Assembly: GCA_963521605.1 (NCBI GenBank)
Contig: CAUQVF010000001.1
Coordinates: forward strand, 434,001 to 498,000
DNA: 64,000 nucleotides
DNA from: Peptoanaerobacter sp963521605
GTDB lineage: Bacteria; Bacillota; Clostridia; Peptostreptococcales; Filifactoraceae
Reading direction: 5' to 3'
Positions within the stretch are counted from its first letter, which is position 1, and every line of letters starts with the position of its first letter. The position numbers and the translations under genes are program-made. Positions 8,184 through 16,367 of the stretch are shown here, in pieces. Below the pieces are notes generated by a model. That model had not been told where the DNA came from and searched no databases. It saw only the letters and a list, made by a program, of their open reading frames with translations.

Positions 8184-9149
8184 TTACATAAACTCTTTGA
8201 TTTTGTTAAGAACTTCGACTCTTGCCTTATCCAGATTAGTATTTTCCATTGTAAATCCTGCAGCTCTTTCGTGTCCTCCACCTGAAAAGCATTGTGCAAT
8301 CTTTGCCACATTTACCCTTTCTTTAGAGCGAAGTGAACCTTTTACAATATTGCCTTCTTTTTCCTTCAGCAATAAGCCTACTTCAACACCGTTTATATTT
8401 ACAGTATTATTAACCATATTTTCAGTATCTTTGAGCTCTACTTTATACTTTTTCAATATGTCGCTTGGCATAGTCATTATACAAATATCTCCAAGTTTTT
8501 CCATGTTGTTGAGTATGAGATGAGCCTCCAGTTTTTTGTAGTTATACTCGTCACTTTGATAGACACTTTTTATCATTTCCTGTTTTTTTGCGCCTTTTTT
8601 CAGTAAATCAGCAGCCATGTAAAATGAGCTTACTGCAGTACAGTCAAACTTAAAATGTCCGGTATCTGTAGCAAGTCCTGTATATAGGGCTGTAGCTACT
8701 ACTTCGTCTATCTTAGTCTCATCATATAATTTTGCAAAATCATACACCAATTCACAAGTGGATGAAGCTTTATCATCAACATAGTTGATATCGGCAAAAA
8801 AGTCATTACTTTCGTGATGATCTATGCATATAGTATGGAAAGCATTGTTTAATATACTTTCTCTTACATTTACTCTGATTTTATTTCCGCAGTCTAATAC
8901 TATCACTGTATATTTGTCAAAATCCTTAATTTTCTCAAATTCTTCGCTTTTGTGTATTTTGACTCTGCTTGTTATAAATTCAAGACTGCTTGGTATCTTA
9001 TCATCTAAAAAATGATAGGCTTTTTTGCCGCTATTTACTAAGAATTTTGTCATTGCAATACTTGACCCGATATTATCTCCGTCCGGTGCAACATGACTTG
9101 TCACTATGAAGTTGTCATTTTCTCTTATAAAATCAACTATATTTTGCAT
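8184..9149 (-). CDS. nrnA: DHH-DHHA1 phosphoesterase, NrnA-like oligoribonuclease
   Basis: 321 residues with the DHH architecture: SHVAPDGDNIGSS (18-30), the metal-binding DHH at about 108 (DHHESN) and the C-terminal DHHA1 signature GGGHERAAGF (about 291). NrnA-type enzymes degrade nanoRNAs and remove the 3'-phosphate of pAp. A hydrolase of cyclic dinucleotide products is a close alternative in the same family. The position between rbfA and truB is typical for NrnA in Firmicutes. The usual H-x-x-P-D-G-D-A is A-P-D-G-D-N here, a mild change. Start ATG 9149 follows GAGGA; the gap to rbfA is 2 bp. Confidence 0.9.
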   Translation of the reverse strand: MQNIVDFIRENDNFIVTSHVAPDGDNIGSSIAMTKFLVNSGKKAYHFLDDKIPSSLEFITSRVKIHKSEEFEKIKDFDKYTVIVLDCGNKIRVNVRESILNNAFHTICIDHHESNDFFADINYVDDKASSTCELVYDFAKLYDETKIDEVVATALYTGLATDTGHFKFDCTAVSSFYMAADLLKKGAKKQEMIKSVYQSDEYNYKKLEAHLILNNMEKLGDICIMTMPSDILKKYKVELKDTENMVNNTVNINGVEVGLLLKEKEGNIVKGSLRSKERVNVAKIAQCFSGGGHERAAGFTMENTNLDKARVEVLNKIKEFM

Positions 9150-9151
9150 TT

Positions 9152-9547
9152 TTATAAATCCTCTTCTTCCGAATCTAAGACCTCTTCCCTATGCTCAGCC
9201 TCAGCTATCTTGTTTATCTTGGATATCATCTCAACCCCGTTTTTTATTGAATTGTCTTCCAAGAATATAAGCTCCGGAGTATATCTCAGCTTTGTAAATC
9301 TTCCAACTTCCTTCCTGATAAAGCCGGCAGACTTTTGCAGTGAAGCAATAATCTCTTCTTGACCTTGACCAAGTACACTGATATATACATAGGCGTATTT
9401 GAGATCTCTTACGACGTCGACAGAAACGACAGATATCAAAGAATGCGTATTGAGAAGCACAGTATTTTTTATATGCCCCTCAATTAACATCTTAGTTATT
9501 GTCTTTTTTATTTCCTCTCCTATTCTTTGAGTTCTTTCAAATTTCAT
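9152..9547 (-). CDS. rbfA: 30S ribosome-binding factor A
   Basis: Assists late 30S maturation and 16S 5'-end processing. 131 residues, a normal KH-like RbfA: R-x-x-R-I-G-E-E-I-K-K at the N-terminus, VSVDVVRDLKYAYVYISVL in the middle and RKEVGRFTKLRYTPELIF in the C-terminal half. An acidic tail (EEVLDSEEEDL) ends the protein. Start ATG 9547 follows GAGGA. It lies 11 bp after infB. Confidence 0.95.
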   Translation of the reverse strand: MKFERTQRIGEEIKKTITKMLIEGHIKNTVLLNTHSLISVVSVDVVRDLKYAYVYISVLGQGQEEIIASLQKSAGFIRKEVGRFTKLRYTPELIFLEDNSIKNGVEMISKINKIAEAEHREEVLDSEEEDL

Positions 9548-9558
9548 CTGTATCCTCG

Positions 9559-11781
9559 TTATCTTTCTATTTCTTGCATTTCATATATTTCTATAATATC
9601 TTCTTCCTTGATGTCGTTAAAATTCTCAAGCATTATACCGCATTCATAACCACGATTTACTTCTTTTACGTCATCTTTGAATCTTCTAACGGAAGATATA
9701 GCCCCGTCATATATTACTATACCGTTTCTGACAAGTCTTGCCTTAGCATTTCTGCTTACCTTTCCATCAGTTACATAAGAACCGGCAATAGTACCAAGAC
9801 CTGATACCTTGAATAGCTCTCTGACTTCTGCCTGTCCTATGACAACTTCCTTGTATTCAGGCTCCAACATACCCTTCATGGCTTTTTCTATGTCTTCAAT
9901 AAGTTCATATATTATTCTATATGTTCTTAGGTCTACTTGTTCACGCTCAGCCATAGCAGCTGCACTTGCAGCAGGTCTTACGTTGAAACCAATAACTATC
10001 GCATTTGATGCTGAGGCAAGCATGATGTCAGAATCTGTTACTGCTCCGACTCCTGAGTGAATTACTTTTAATTGTACTTCTTCATTTGAAATCTTTTCAA
10101 CAGACTGTCTTATAGCCTCTACTGAACCTTGAACATCGGCTTTTAAGACCATATTCAGCTCTTTTACTTCTCCCTCTTGCATCTTGTCGAACAAGTCTTC
10201 AAGAGTAATCTTTGAGCTTGCCTTCATCTGTTCATCTCTTTGTTTTTCACGTCTTTTTTCGCCAACTGCTCTTGCGGCTTTTTCACTTGGCATTACGACA
10301 AACTGATCTCCTGCAAGTGGTACTTCATTAAGTCCAAGTATCTCAACGGGTGTTGAAGGAGTCGCCTTTTTCACTCTTTGACCCTTGTCATTGAACAAGG
10401 CTCTTATCTTTCCATAAGCAGTTCCGGCTATGACAGGATCCCCTACCTTAAGAGTACCGTTTGAAACTATAACTGTTGCAACAGCTCCTCTTCCCTTGTC
10501 CAAATTTGACTCTATTACTGTACCTACAGCAGGTCTGTTAGGATTTGCCTTAAGTTCTTCCAGTTCGGCAACTATCAGTATCATTTCAAGGAGTTTATCT
10601 ATATTTTCTCCTTTTTTTGCAGAAACAGGTACATCTACTATAGAACCGCCCCATTCTTCTACCAAAAGCCCGTTGTTTGAAAGCTCCTGTCTTACTCTTT
10701 CTATATTTGCAGTAGGTTTGTCTATCTTGTTTATAGCCACTATAATCGGTATATTAGCTGCCTTTGCATGTGATATAGCCTCCACTGTTTGAGGCATTAT
10801 GCCGTCGTCTGCTGCAACAACCAATATAGCCATATCAGTTACCTGAGCACCTCTTAATCTCATCTGAGTAAATGCCTCATGACCAGGAGTATCAAGAAAT
10901 ACTACTTTTTTCCCATTTACATAGACTTCTGAGGCACCAATATGTTGAGTTATACCGCCTGCTTCTCTGTCAGTCACCTTAGTATTTCTTATGGCATCAA
11001 GCAATGATGTCTTACCGTGATCAACGTGACCCATTACAGTAACTATTGGAGGTCTTGGACTCAAATCCTCTTCCTGATCGTTCTCAATTATTATATCTTC
11101 TGTTTCTTCTTCTTGTGGTTTTAGTTCTACAAGTATATCATGTTCATAAGCAATTTTTTCGGCTGTTTCAAACTTGATATTTTGGTTGATATTTGCCATT
11201 ATTCCCATCTTCATAAGGCTCATTATAACCTGAGTTGCAGGAACTTTTATCAAATTCGCAAATTCTCCTACAACAACAGTATTATCAAGTTGAATTATTC
11301 CTTCTTCACTTTCGCTTTTTTCTTCCTTGCTTTCTTTTGTATCCTGTTTTTTTGACTCAGTATTTATTATTACATTTTGCTTGTGCTTGTCTTTTTTATC
11401 TTTTTTAGATTTTTTATCTTTATGTCCTACTTTTTCGCCTTTATCTTCTGCTCTTTCTTCTATCTTTTCCTTAGCTTTTTCTTCAGCAGAATCTTGTTTA
11501 GTCTCAACTTTTTCATTTTTAAGAGTATGTTGATGTTTTTCTTCTTTAGAGCTTATTTCTTCAGTTTCTTTATGTTTTTCTTCTTTTTTAGCTTCTTCCT
11601 TCGGCTTTGTCTTAGGCTTGCTTTCCTCTCTTAACATCTCCACTATTATATCAGCCTCTTCAATGGTAAGAGTACTCATATGGCTGGACACCTTGATGTC
11701 AAGTTCTTCGAGTTTTGCTATCAGTTCTTTACTTGGTATACCCAATTCTTCAGCTATTGTGTAAACTCTCTTCTTTTCCAA
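9559..11781 (-). CDS. infB: Translation initiation factor IF-2
   Basis: GTPase that delivers fMet-tRNA to the 30S subunit. About 740 residues. The N-terminal IF2N domain (RVYTIAEELGIPSKELIAKL) is followed by a long Lys/Glu-rich linker (about 60-165), a second IF2N motif, and the G domain with GHVDHGKTSLL near residue 250, DTPGHEAF and NKID. The C-terminal domains are complete. I place the start at TTG 11781 because GGAGGCG lies just upstream; the in-frame TTG at 11796 would sit on top of that site. The start overlaps the ylxQ end by about 32 bp, suggesting coupling. Confidence 0.96.
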   Translation of the reverse strand: MEKKRVYTIAEELGIPSKELIAKLEELDIKVSSHMSTLTIEEADIIVEMLREESKPKTKPKEEAKKEEKHKETEEISSKEEKHQHTLKNEKVETKQDSAEEKAKEKIEERAEDKGEKVGHKDKKSKKDKKDKHKQNVIINTESKKQDTKESKEEKSESEEGIIQLDNTVVVGEFANLIKVPATQVIMSLMKMGIMANINQNIKFETAEKIAYEHDILVELKPQEEETEDIIIENDQEEDLSPRPPIVTVMGHVDHGKTSLLDAIRNTKVTDREAGGITQHIGASEVYVNGKKVVFLDTPGHEAFTQMRLRGAQVTDMAILVVAADDGIMPQTVEAISHAKAANIPIIVAINKIDKPTANIERVRQELSNNGLLVEEWGGSIVDVPVSAKKGENIDKLLEMILIVAELEELKANPNRPAVGTVIESNLDKGRGAVATVIVSNGTLKVGDPVIAGTAYGKIRALFNDKGQRVKKATPSTPVEILGLNEVPLAGDQFVVMPSEKAARAVGEKRREKQRDEQMKASSKITLEDLFDKMQEGEVKELNMVLKADVQGSVEAIRQSVEKISNEEVQLKVIHSGVGAVTDSDIMLASASNAIVIGFNVRPAASAAAMAEREQVDLRTYRIIYELIEDIEKAMKGMLEPEYKEVVIGQAEVRELFKVSGLGTIAGSYVTDGKVSRNAKARLVRNGIVIYDGAISSVRRFKDDVKEVNRGYECGIMLENFNDIKEEDIIEIYEMQEIER

Positions 11782-12091
11782 TATTTTCGCCTCCAATATA
11801 TTTAATTATTCCTTCAAAAAAATTTTTATCAGTTACGGCTAAACAGCCAGCAAATTCTTTACCAATTATCCCGCCTAATTCATACCTGTCAAACGTATCA
11901 ATGGTTGGGATGTCTCTGTAGTTTGACTTGTCTTGAAGTCTCTTCCTTGTATTATCTGATATATCACTTGCAATAAAAACAATCTTTGCTTTATTTGACT
12001 TTATCGCATTTAATGTGTTCTGCTCTCCATATACCAATTTTCTGCTTTTCATGGCAAAGCCTAAAAGTGCGGATATCTTCTTCTTATTCAC
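11750..12091 (-). CDS. ylxQ: L7Ae-family ribosomal protein, YlxQ
   Basis: 113 residues with the L7Ae/L30e fold signature: ISALLGFAMKSRKLVYGE at the N-terminus and KAKIVFIASDISDNTRKRL next. These proteins bind kink-turn RNA; the role of YlxQ in the nusA-infB operon is not well defined. The start overlaps the rnpM end by 8 bp and the 3' end overlaps infB. The C-terminal part (EESLHNS) is variable in the family. Confidence 0.92.
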   Translation of the reverse strand: MNKKKISALLGFAMKSRKLVYGEQNTLNAIKSNKAKIVFIASDISDNTRKRLQDKSNYRDIPTIDTFDRYELGGIIGKEFAGCLAVTDKNFFEGIIKYIGGENIGKEESLHNS

Positions 12092-12353
12092 TTTTTTCTA
12101 TCTCCGATAATATATCATCATATATCTTGACATCAACCTTGCATTTGAAAGTCCTATCCAGTGCCTTGCTTTTTTTGAGCTTTTCAATACAATCCTTGTT
12201 ATTGCACACATAAGCACCTCGACCGCCTGCTTTGAATGTCTTGTCTATAAATATTTCATCTTCTTTGTTCTTGACTACTCTTATAAGTTGTTTCTTGTCA
12301 AACTGATTTTGACATACTATACATTTTCTAAGTGGAATTTTCTTTGTCTTCAT
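12084..12353 (-). CDS. rnpM: RNase P modulator RnpM (YlxR)
   Basis: 89 residues of the DUF448/YlxR family: KIPLRKCIVCQNQFDKKQLI, GRGAYVCNNKDCIEKLKKSK and a basic surface. In Bacillus subtilis YlxR binds the RNase P RNA and modulates its activity. Four cysteines (CIVC and CNNKDC) could hold a metal. The position between nusA and ylxQ is the standard one. Start ATG 12353 follows GGTGG, 15 bp after the nusA stop. Confidence 0.93.
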   Translation of the reverse strand: MKTKKIPLRKCIVCQNQFDKKQLIRVVKNKEDEIFIDKTFKAGGRGAYVCNNKDCIEKLKKSKALDRTFKCKVDVKIYDDILSEIEKSE

Positions 12354-12368
12354 AGCTATTTATCCACC

Positions 12369-13448
12369 TTATTCCTGTCCGAACATTTCCGATTCACACT
12401 TTATATCTATCTTCCAATTTGTTAGCTTAGCTGCCAGTCTTGCGTTTTGCCCCTCTTTACCTATGGCAAGAGATAGCTTATCATCAGGCACAATCACCTT
12501 GGCAATTTTTTCTTCTTCATCTATTTCCACTGAAACTACCTTCGCAGGTGATAATGAAGCTGTTATATATTCAGCTAAATCGTCATTGTATTCTATTATG
12601 TCGATTTTTTCTCCATTTATCTCATCAGTTATATTCTTTACTCTTTGTCCTCTTGTTCCTACGCAGGCTCCAATAGGATCAACATCTTGCATATTTGTTT
12701 TGACTGCCATCTTAGTCCTTGAACCTGCTTCTCTCGAGATGGAAATTATCTCTACAGTTCCATCAAATATTTCCGGTACTTCCATTTCAAATAATCTTTT
12801 TACAAGTCCCGGATGAGATCTTGACAAAACTATTTGAGTCTTATTATTAGTTCTTTTTACTTCCAAGATGTAAAACTTCATATTTTGACCAAGTTCGTAA
12901 TTGTCACCGGACATCTGTTCACCATTTGGCAATACTCCCTCGGCACTTATCATTATATCATTTTCTCCCAATATACTTATGTCAGCATATACGGTGTTCT
13001 TTGATATTCTGGAAACCATACCTGTAATAATCTCTGTTTCTTTTTTCTTAAATTCAGTGTATTGTATGTCTTTTTCCGCTTCCTTTATCTTTTGTACAAC
13101 TATTTGTCTTGCCGCTTGAGTAGCTATTCTGCCAAAATCCTTAGGTGTAACTTCTTCCCTTACAACATCGCCTTCTTTATACTGTTTTCCGAAAAATTGA
13201 TTTGCATATTCAACAGTCATTTCGTTATCGAGTATGTCTATCTTATCATCATCCACTATAGTTATTGGATTGATAATTTTGATCTCACCTTTTTTAGTAT
13301 CTATGCTAACTTCTACTTCCGCATTACTTCCGTAATTCTTCTTATATGCATTTAATATAGCCTGATTAATAGCGTCAAGCAGAATTTCTTTTTTAATTCC
13401 CTTTTGTTTTTCCAACTGATCAAGAGCCCTTATAAACTCTGTATTCAT
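12369..13448 (-). CDS. nusA: Transcription termination/antitermination factor NusA
   Basis: 359 residues, the normal length for a Firmicutes NusA without acidic repeats. The order is the N-terminal RNAP-binding domain (to about 125), S1 domain (about 130-200) and two KH domains, including DPIGACVGTRGQRVKNI and KLSLAIGKEGQNARLAAKL, the two GXXG-type RNA-binding loops. It acts on RNA polymerase during pausing and termination. Start ATG 13448 follows AGGAGGA. It is the second gene of the operon, 24 bp after rimP. Confidence 0.96.
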   Translation of the reverse strand: MNTEFIRALDQLEKQKGIKKEILLDAINQAILNAYKKNYGSNAEVEVSIDTKKGEIKIINPITIVDDDKIDILDNEMTVEYANQFFGKQYKEGDVVREEVTPKDFGRIATQAARQIVVQKIKEAEKDIQYTEFKKKETEIITGMVSRISKNTVYADISILGENDIMISAEGVLPNGEQMSGDNYELGQNMKFYILEVKRTNNKTQIVLSRSHPGLVKRLFEMEVPEIFDGTVEIISISREAGSRTKMAVKTNMQDVDPIGACVGTRGQRVKNITDEINGEKIDIIEYNDDLAEYITASLSPAKVVSVEIDEEEKIAKVIVPDDKLSLAIGKEGQNARLAAKLTNWKIDIKCESEMFGQE

Positions 13449-13472
13449 CTTTTGTCTTCCTCCTAATTCCTC

Positions 13473-13934
13473 TTAAAACTCTAAATATAAATTTATCTTT
13501 GCTATTTCTTTTTTATCAAAACTCACTATTTCTTCATCAATAATAAAAACAACATTTCCTTTTTCATCCAAACCTTCAAGAATTGCTACAAATTCCTTGC
13601 CATATTTTTCATCTTTCTTAAATAATTTAACTTCGACATCCTTTCCCTTTTCTCTAATAAAATCCCTGTCTTTTTTTAGTGTTCTATCAAGTCCAGGAGA
13701 AGATATTTCTAAATTGTAAGCGTCTTTAATATAGTCTTTTTTGTCTATCTCATCACCTATTATGCCACTGAGCTTCACACAGTCATCAATTGTCATGCCG
13801 CTGTCCTTGTCAATCAGTATTCTCAAATACATCTCTCCTGCTTCTTTAACATATTCCACATCTACCATTTCATATTCGTCAGGTAATACTCTAAGCACAA
13901 GTTCTTCGGTAATTTGCTCAATTTTTTTTGACAT
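13473..13934 (-). CDS. rimP: Ribosome maturation factor RimP
   Basis: 153 residues. The N-terminal alpha/beta domain shows RILIDKDSGMTIDDCVKLSGIIG and the LEISSPGLDRTL motif is intact. The C-terminal SH3-like domain ends at LYLEF. It binds the free 30S subunit and helps its assembly. The ATG at 13934 sits at good distance behind AGGAGGA, so the longer in-frame extension to 13982 is rejected. It heads the operon that runs to clpE. Confidence 0.94.
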   Translation of the reverse strand: MSKKIEQITEELVLRVLPDEYEMVDVEYVKEAGEMYLRILIDKDSGMTIDDCVKLSGIIGDEIDKKDYIKDAYNLEISSPGLDRTLKKDRDFIREKGKDVEVKLFKKDEKYGKEFVAILEGLDEKGNVVFIIDEEIVSFDKKEIAKINLYLEF

Positions 13935-13959
13935 GAATCTTCTCCTCCTGTTTTTGTCT

Positions 13960-13988
13960 ATTATAGCAAGTACTGATATCAATATTAA
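13960..13988 (-). promoter_or_regulatory. Candidate promoter of the rimP operon
   Basis: On the minus strand TTAATA (13988-13983) and TATAAT (13965-13960) are separated by 17 bp, about 25 bp before the rimP ATG. The -10 is perfect and the -35 matches at four of six positions. It would give a very short 5' leader. Confidence 0.5.
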
Positions 13989-14670
13989 AATACACTATAG
14001 CTTTGAAAAGCAATATTGGAAAAATAATAATATCACTTATTTCTAAATTATTTAAACTCAACTTTCTCTAATATACAAAAGTTTTAATTCCAAGATATAA
14101 ATAACTTTTATATATAATTATTTTAAAATTAATCTAAACCATGATACAAAATAATAAAGCATAGGTACTTATATGAGATAGTGTATTTCATCGGCAGTAT
14201 TAAAAACATCCTTTTTTGTATTTATATAAAAACAAAGAGTGGGTCTCCCCACTCCGATATAAATTTTTATATTCGGTTTTGCTATATTTTATCAGATTTT
14301 ACAGCAAAAATCAAGTATATTTATTAATTGTTATATTATTTTAATATCTAAATTATCTAAAATTATTTTGCGAATTTTTTTGCACTTTCTGAAAATTTTA
14401 TCCTATTTTATATATGAATATGTATTTTTTCCGTCTAATTTTCATAAAATTTTAAAAAATTAAACTACATTGAATAATTTTTTTAATAATTTTTTCTTAT
14501 TTTTTTAAACATTACCACTTAAAATCACATACTAATTTTTATATCGTTTTCACTTTTTTTTAATTTATTTGAGAGTGATTTAATATTCTTTACGTTTTTG
14601 CAGAAACGTTATTCAAAAAAAAACCACTTTTTCAATAGGCAAAAAGTTTCAAAAAAAAATAATTTCCTAC
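13989..14670. other. Long AT-rich gap between divergent rimP and tpl
   Basis: No reading frame or RNA gene is supported. It holds a strong hairpin at 14237-14254 (listed separately), a weaker AT-rich inverted repeat near 14255-14276 and long A and T tracts. A stretch at about 14056 (CTCAACTTTC) matches the first ten bases of the MITE end described at 39601, but no second end was found nearby. Confidence 0.5.
14231..14254 (-). terminator. Hairpin, terminator-like on the minus strand
   Basis: Perfect 7-bp GC-rich stem, GAGTGGG (14237-14243) with CCCACTC (14248-14254), and a 4-base loop. On the minus strand it is followed by TTTGTTTTTATATAAA. It could end an unrecognised minus-strand transcript upstream of the rimP promoter. 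No gene feeding it was found. Confidence 0.5.
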
Positions 14671-14738
14671 TTGACAAATGAAAAAAATAGTTTTATTATG
14701 TTCTTGTTCAAACAAAGTGTTTACAACGTGTATACACT
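14671..14738 (+). promoter_or_regulatory. tpl promoter with downstream 21-bp inverted repeat
   Basis: TTGACA (14671-14676) and TATTAT (14694-14699) are 17 bp apart, a near-perfect sigma-A promoter. Ten to thirty bases after the expected start, GTGTTTACA-ACG-TGTATACAC (14717-14737) is an inverted repeat with one mismatch per arm. Its position suggests an operator that blocks early elongation. The TGTNTACA half-sites are reminiscent of TyrR boxes, but no regulator gene is adjacent, so ownership is open. Confidence 0.72.
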
Positions 14739-14777
14739 ATTATATTTTTTTGTATTTAATTCTAAGGAGGAATTTTA

Positions 14778-16163
14778 ATGTTGGACTTTTCAAAGTACCC
14801 TGCTGAACCGTTTAAAATTAAGGTTGTTGAACCTGTAAAAATGATTTCTAAAGAAGAAAGAATCGCTGCTATAAAAGAAGCAGGTTACAATACATTTAAC
14901 TTGAAATCTGAGGACTGCTACATAGATTTGCTTACTGATAGCGGTACAAATGCTATGTCTGACGCTCAATGGGCTGGAATGATGATAGGTGATGAAGCCT
15001 ATGCCGGATCTAAGAACTGGATATATTTGGAAAATACTATAAAAGAACTTTTCGGATTTAATCACGTTGTTCCTACTCACCAAGGTCGTGGAGCAGAAAA
15101 CATACTTTCTACAATAGCTATCAAACCTGGCCAATATGTACTTGGTAATATGTACTTTACAACTACTCGTTATCACCAAGAAAGAAATGGTGGTATCTTC
15201 ATGGATATCATCCGTCAAGAAGCTCATGACGCTACAATAGACATACCTTTCAAGGGTGACATAGACGTAGAAAAGATGGAAAGCATAATCAAGGAAAAAG
15301 GACCTGAAAACATAGCTTACGTTTGCTTGGCAGTTACAGTTAACCTTGCCGGCGGACAACCTGTTTCTATGAAGAACATGAGAGAAGTAAGAAAAGTTGC
15401 TGACAAATACGGAGTTAAAGTATTCTACGATGCTACTCGTTGCGTTGAAAATGCTTACTTCATCAAAGAACAAGAACCTGAATTCAAAGATAAGACTATA
15501 AAAGAAATATGCCACGAAATGTTTAGTTATTCTGACGGAGCTACTTGCTCAGGAAAGAAAGACGGTATAGTAAACATAGGCGGATTCTTAGCTATAAATG
15601 ATGATGAGCTTTTCGGAAAAGCTAAAGAAATAGTTGTTGTATTCGAAGGTATGCCTTCATACGGCGGTATGGCAGGACGTGACATGCAAGCCATAGCTAT
15701 AGGATTTAGAGAATCAATGCAATTCGAATATATTCAACACAGAGTAAGACAAGTAAGATACTTGGGAGACAGATTGAAAGAAGCCGGAATTCCAATAGTT
15801 GAACCTGTTGGTGGACACGCTGTATTCCTTGATGCAAGAAGATTCTGCCCACACTTGACACAAGAACAATTCCCGGCACAATCTTTGGCTGCTGCTCTTT
15901 ATGTTGAAGCTGGTGTTCGTTCAATGGAAAGAGGTATAGTATCTGCAGGTAGAGATGCTGTAACAGGTGAAAACCACAAGCCTAAACTTGAAACAGTAAG
16001 ACTTACAATACCAAGAAGAGTTTACACATACGCTCACATGGATCTTGTTGCTGAAGCTTGTATAAAACTTTTCAAACATAAAGAAGATATCAAACCTTTG
16101 AAATTTGTTTACGAACCTAAACAACTTCGTTTCTTCACAGCAAAATTTGATATAGCTGAATAA
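14778..16163 (+). CDS. tpl: Tyrosine phenol-lyase
   Basis: PLP enzyme splitting L-tyrosine to phenol, pyruvate and ammonia. 461 residues, near the known 456. The sequence follows the Citrobacter enzyme closely: YPAEPFKIKVVEPV, LLTDSGTNAMSD, PTHQGRGAEN, NMYFTTTRYHQE, the PLP lysine in SGKKDG (near 260), and EPKQLRFFTAKFD at the C-terminus. The arginine in SMERG (R385) and the threonine of FTTTRYH are the tyrosine phenol-lyase choices that separate it from tryptophanase. Start ATG 14778 follows AAGGAGG. The next gene is an SNF transporter, which fits tyrosine uptake and catabolism. The very good promoter and ribosome site suggest strong expression. Confidence 0.96.
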   Translation: MLDFSKYPAEPFKIKVVEPVKMISKEERIAAIKEAGYNTFNLKSEDCYIDLLTDSGTNAMSDAQWAGMMIGDEAYAGSKNWIYLENTIKELFGFNHVVPTHQGRGAENILSTIAIKPGQYVLGNMYFTTTRYHQERNGGIFMDIIRQEAHDATIDIPFKGDIDVEKMESIIKEKGPENIAYVCLAVTVNLAGGQPVSMKNMREVRKVADKYGVKVFYDATRCVENAYFIKEQEPEFKDKTIKEICHEMFSYSDGATCSGKKDGIVNIGGFLAINDDELFGKAKEIVVVFEGMPSYGGMAGRDMQAIAIGFRESMQFEYIQHRVRQVRYLGDRLKEAGIPIVEPVGGHAVFLDARRFCPHLTQEQFPAQSLAAALYVEAGVRSMERGIVSAGRDAVTGENHKPKLETVRLTIPRRVYTYAHMDLVAEACIKLFKHKEDIKPLKFVYEPKQLRFFTAKFDIAE

Positions 16164-16192
16164 TATTTTTAAAAACCGCACTGGTTTAAATC

Positions 16193-16240
16193 GGGGATAT
16201 GGTTTTTCTATGAAGAGTCATATCCCCTTAAAAGTTTATT
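16193..16240 (+). terminator. Hairpin after tpl
   Basis: GGGGATATG (16193-16201) pairs with CATATCCCC (16219-16227) around a 17-base loop, followed by a T-rich stretch (TTTATTGTTTTATTTTT). It probably ends or attenuates tpl transcription before the transporter gene. Confidence 0.65.
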
Positions 16241-16367
16241 GTTTTATTTTTTATTATTATTAAAAAGTACATAGTGAAAAAGAGTAGCATTCGTGATTTT
16301 AGGAATTATGTGTTTTCAATATTGTGTACTTTAAAAAAACCTTTGCAAAATTCAGGAGGTGTAATTA

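Noticed and set aside
14056..14075. CTCAACTTTC at 14056 as a third MITE end
   Set aside because: Only the first ten bases match; no partner end and no interior similarity were found within the gap.
14790..15515. A 241-codon open frame on the minus strand inside tpl
   Set aside because: It lies wholly within the confidently identified tyrosine phenol-lyase gene on the other strand, has no ribosome site and no family pattern; it is a shadow of the codon usage of tpl.
14778..16163. Tryptophanase instead of tyrosine phenol-lyase
   Set aside because: The length, the N-terminal YPAEPFKI, and the arginine in SMERG follow tyrosine phenol-lyase; tryptophanase has a hydrophobic residue there.
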